Origin: Prorocentrum cordatum
Taxonomy: Eukaryota > Sar > Dinophyceae > Prorocentrales > Prorocentraceae
Length of the DNA stretch: 64,000 nt
Assembly (NCBI GenBank): GCA_963575745.1
Contig: CAUYUJ010001703.1
Span: forward strand, 180,001-244,000
Direction: 5' to 3'
Shown in pieces: positions 63,301 to 64,000 of the stretch; the first letter of the stretch is position 1, and the number at the start of each line of letters is the position of its first letter. A program made the translations under genes and the position numbers. The notes below the pieces were generated by a model that saw only the letters and a program-made list of their open reading frames with translations, was not told where the DNA came from and made no database searches.

Positions 63301-63890
63301 GGTCTCGCACAACTCCACTCCGCTGGACCTCCCAGGAGCCCACGAAACCGGCGACGGCTTCACACTTCGCAGCCCAAAGACAGAGCCGCGAGGCCTCAAT
63401 GTGGACCGCGTACAACTCCCCCCCGCCTAACCTCCCAGGGGCCCATGAAAATGGCAACATCTCAACACTTCGCAGCCGGGGAGCCGCGAGGTGACAACTG
63501 GGGCCCCGTACAACTCCACCCCGATGGACCTCCGAAAAACCCACGAAAGAGGCAACGGTTTCACACTTCGCAGCCCCCCAGGGGGCCACGAGGTCTCAAC
63601 GGGCCCCCGTACAACTCCACTCCGCCAGACCTCCCAGGAGCCCACGAAAGTGGCAACAAATGCGCTCTTCACAGACCACCTATGAAGCAGCGGGGTTTCA
63701 GTCGGTCCTCGTGCCACTCCGCTCCGCTGGACCTCCCAAGAGCCCAAGAAAATGGCGACGGCTCCACACTTCGCAGCCCCCCCGGGAGCCGTGAGGTCTC
63801 AACTGGGTCCCCGCGAACCTCCACTCCGCTGGACCTCCCATGAGTCCACGACAATTGTGGCAATTTCAAACTTCGCAGCCCCCCATAATG
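60325..63890. repeat. ~102 bp satellite array
   Basis: Roughly 35 head-to-tail units of modal ~101-103 bp, with shorter variants. Each contains GAGGTCTCAACTGGGTCCCC, ACAACTCCACTCCGCTGGAC, CTCCCAGGAGCCCACGAA and a CACTTCGCAGCCCCC segment. The unit is close to a multiple of three and poor in stops, so long frames run on both strands. They carry insertions and deletions and are not genes. Confidence 0.97.
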
Positions 63891-64000
63891 TCAGCCAGGG
63901 ATTAGCAAATCCGTGGGGGGCGCGTATTTAAAAAATCGTTCCCCTTCTCGGGCGAATCGCGGCTTGGCGCCTGCCAGGTTGAAAATCAACGTCGCGGCGC
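63891..64000. other. Flank beyond the satellite
   Basis: Unique-looking sequence at the window edge. Nothing recognised. Confidence 0.3.

Noticed and set aside
60325-63890. CRISPR-like regular array
   Set aside because: The whole ~102 bp unit is repeated with no unique spacers. It is a satellite in a eukaryotic context.

Overview
The window looks like nuclear DNA of a dinoflagellate. The evidence is a relict trans-spliced-leader signature at 29963-29999, a degenerate copia-type LTR retrotransposon and non-LTR retrotransposon fragments of the kind that fill dinoflagellate genomes, very GC-rich sequence, and abundant GGA/CTC, GTC and GA microsatellites. A Prorocentrum-like, GC-rich, repeat-laden genome would fit, but that is inference. 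No bacterial operon, CRISPR array, rRNA or tRNA gene was recognised.

Layout. 1-1119: non-coding, purine-rich. 1120-3378 (minus): 5'-truncated non-LTR element with a long open RT reading frame and an altered catalytic motif. 3379-13359: microsatellites, several small dispersed elements (3710-3869, 5432-5594, 6249-6444, 8640-8803), a multicopy-gene remnant (7814-8330) and the first copy of a ~1 kb repeat (10986-12053). 13360-15597 (minus): second non-LTR fragment, with an RT tail, three zinc fingers and an overlapping downstream ORF. 15600-23100: microsatellites and short repeats. 23230-25331 (plus): decayed zinc-knuckle/RNase H region followed by an unknown ORF with an in-frame stop. 25962-26960: GAC microsatellite and satellite. 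28049-36789 (minus): copia element with matching terminal repeats and a tRNA-type primer binding site. Inside it, on the opposite strand, is a very GC-rich ORF directly preceded by two tandem spliced-leader relicts, so it looks like a retroposed mRNA. 36890-40080: dispersed repeats. 40085-41100 (minus): third RT/RNase H remnant. 41260-60300: repeat families, foldback elements and satellites. 60325-63890: ~102 bp satellite array.

No ordinary intact host gene can be supported except possibly the retroposed ORF at 30007-31092. The window is mainly a record of successive insertions. Non-LTR and LTR elements supply reverse transcriptase, and the same machinery could have copied the spliced-leader mRNA back into the genome. 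Short elements with terminal inverted repeats or target-site duplications, plus microsatellite expansion, account for most of the remainder. Many long open frames exist only because GC-rich or 3-bp-repeat DNA lacks stop codons.
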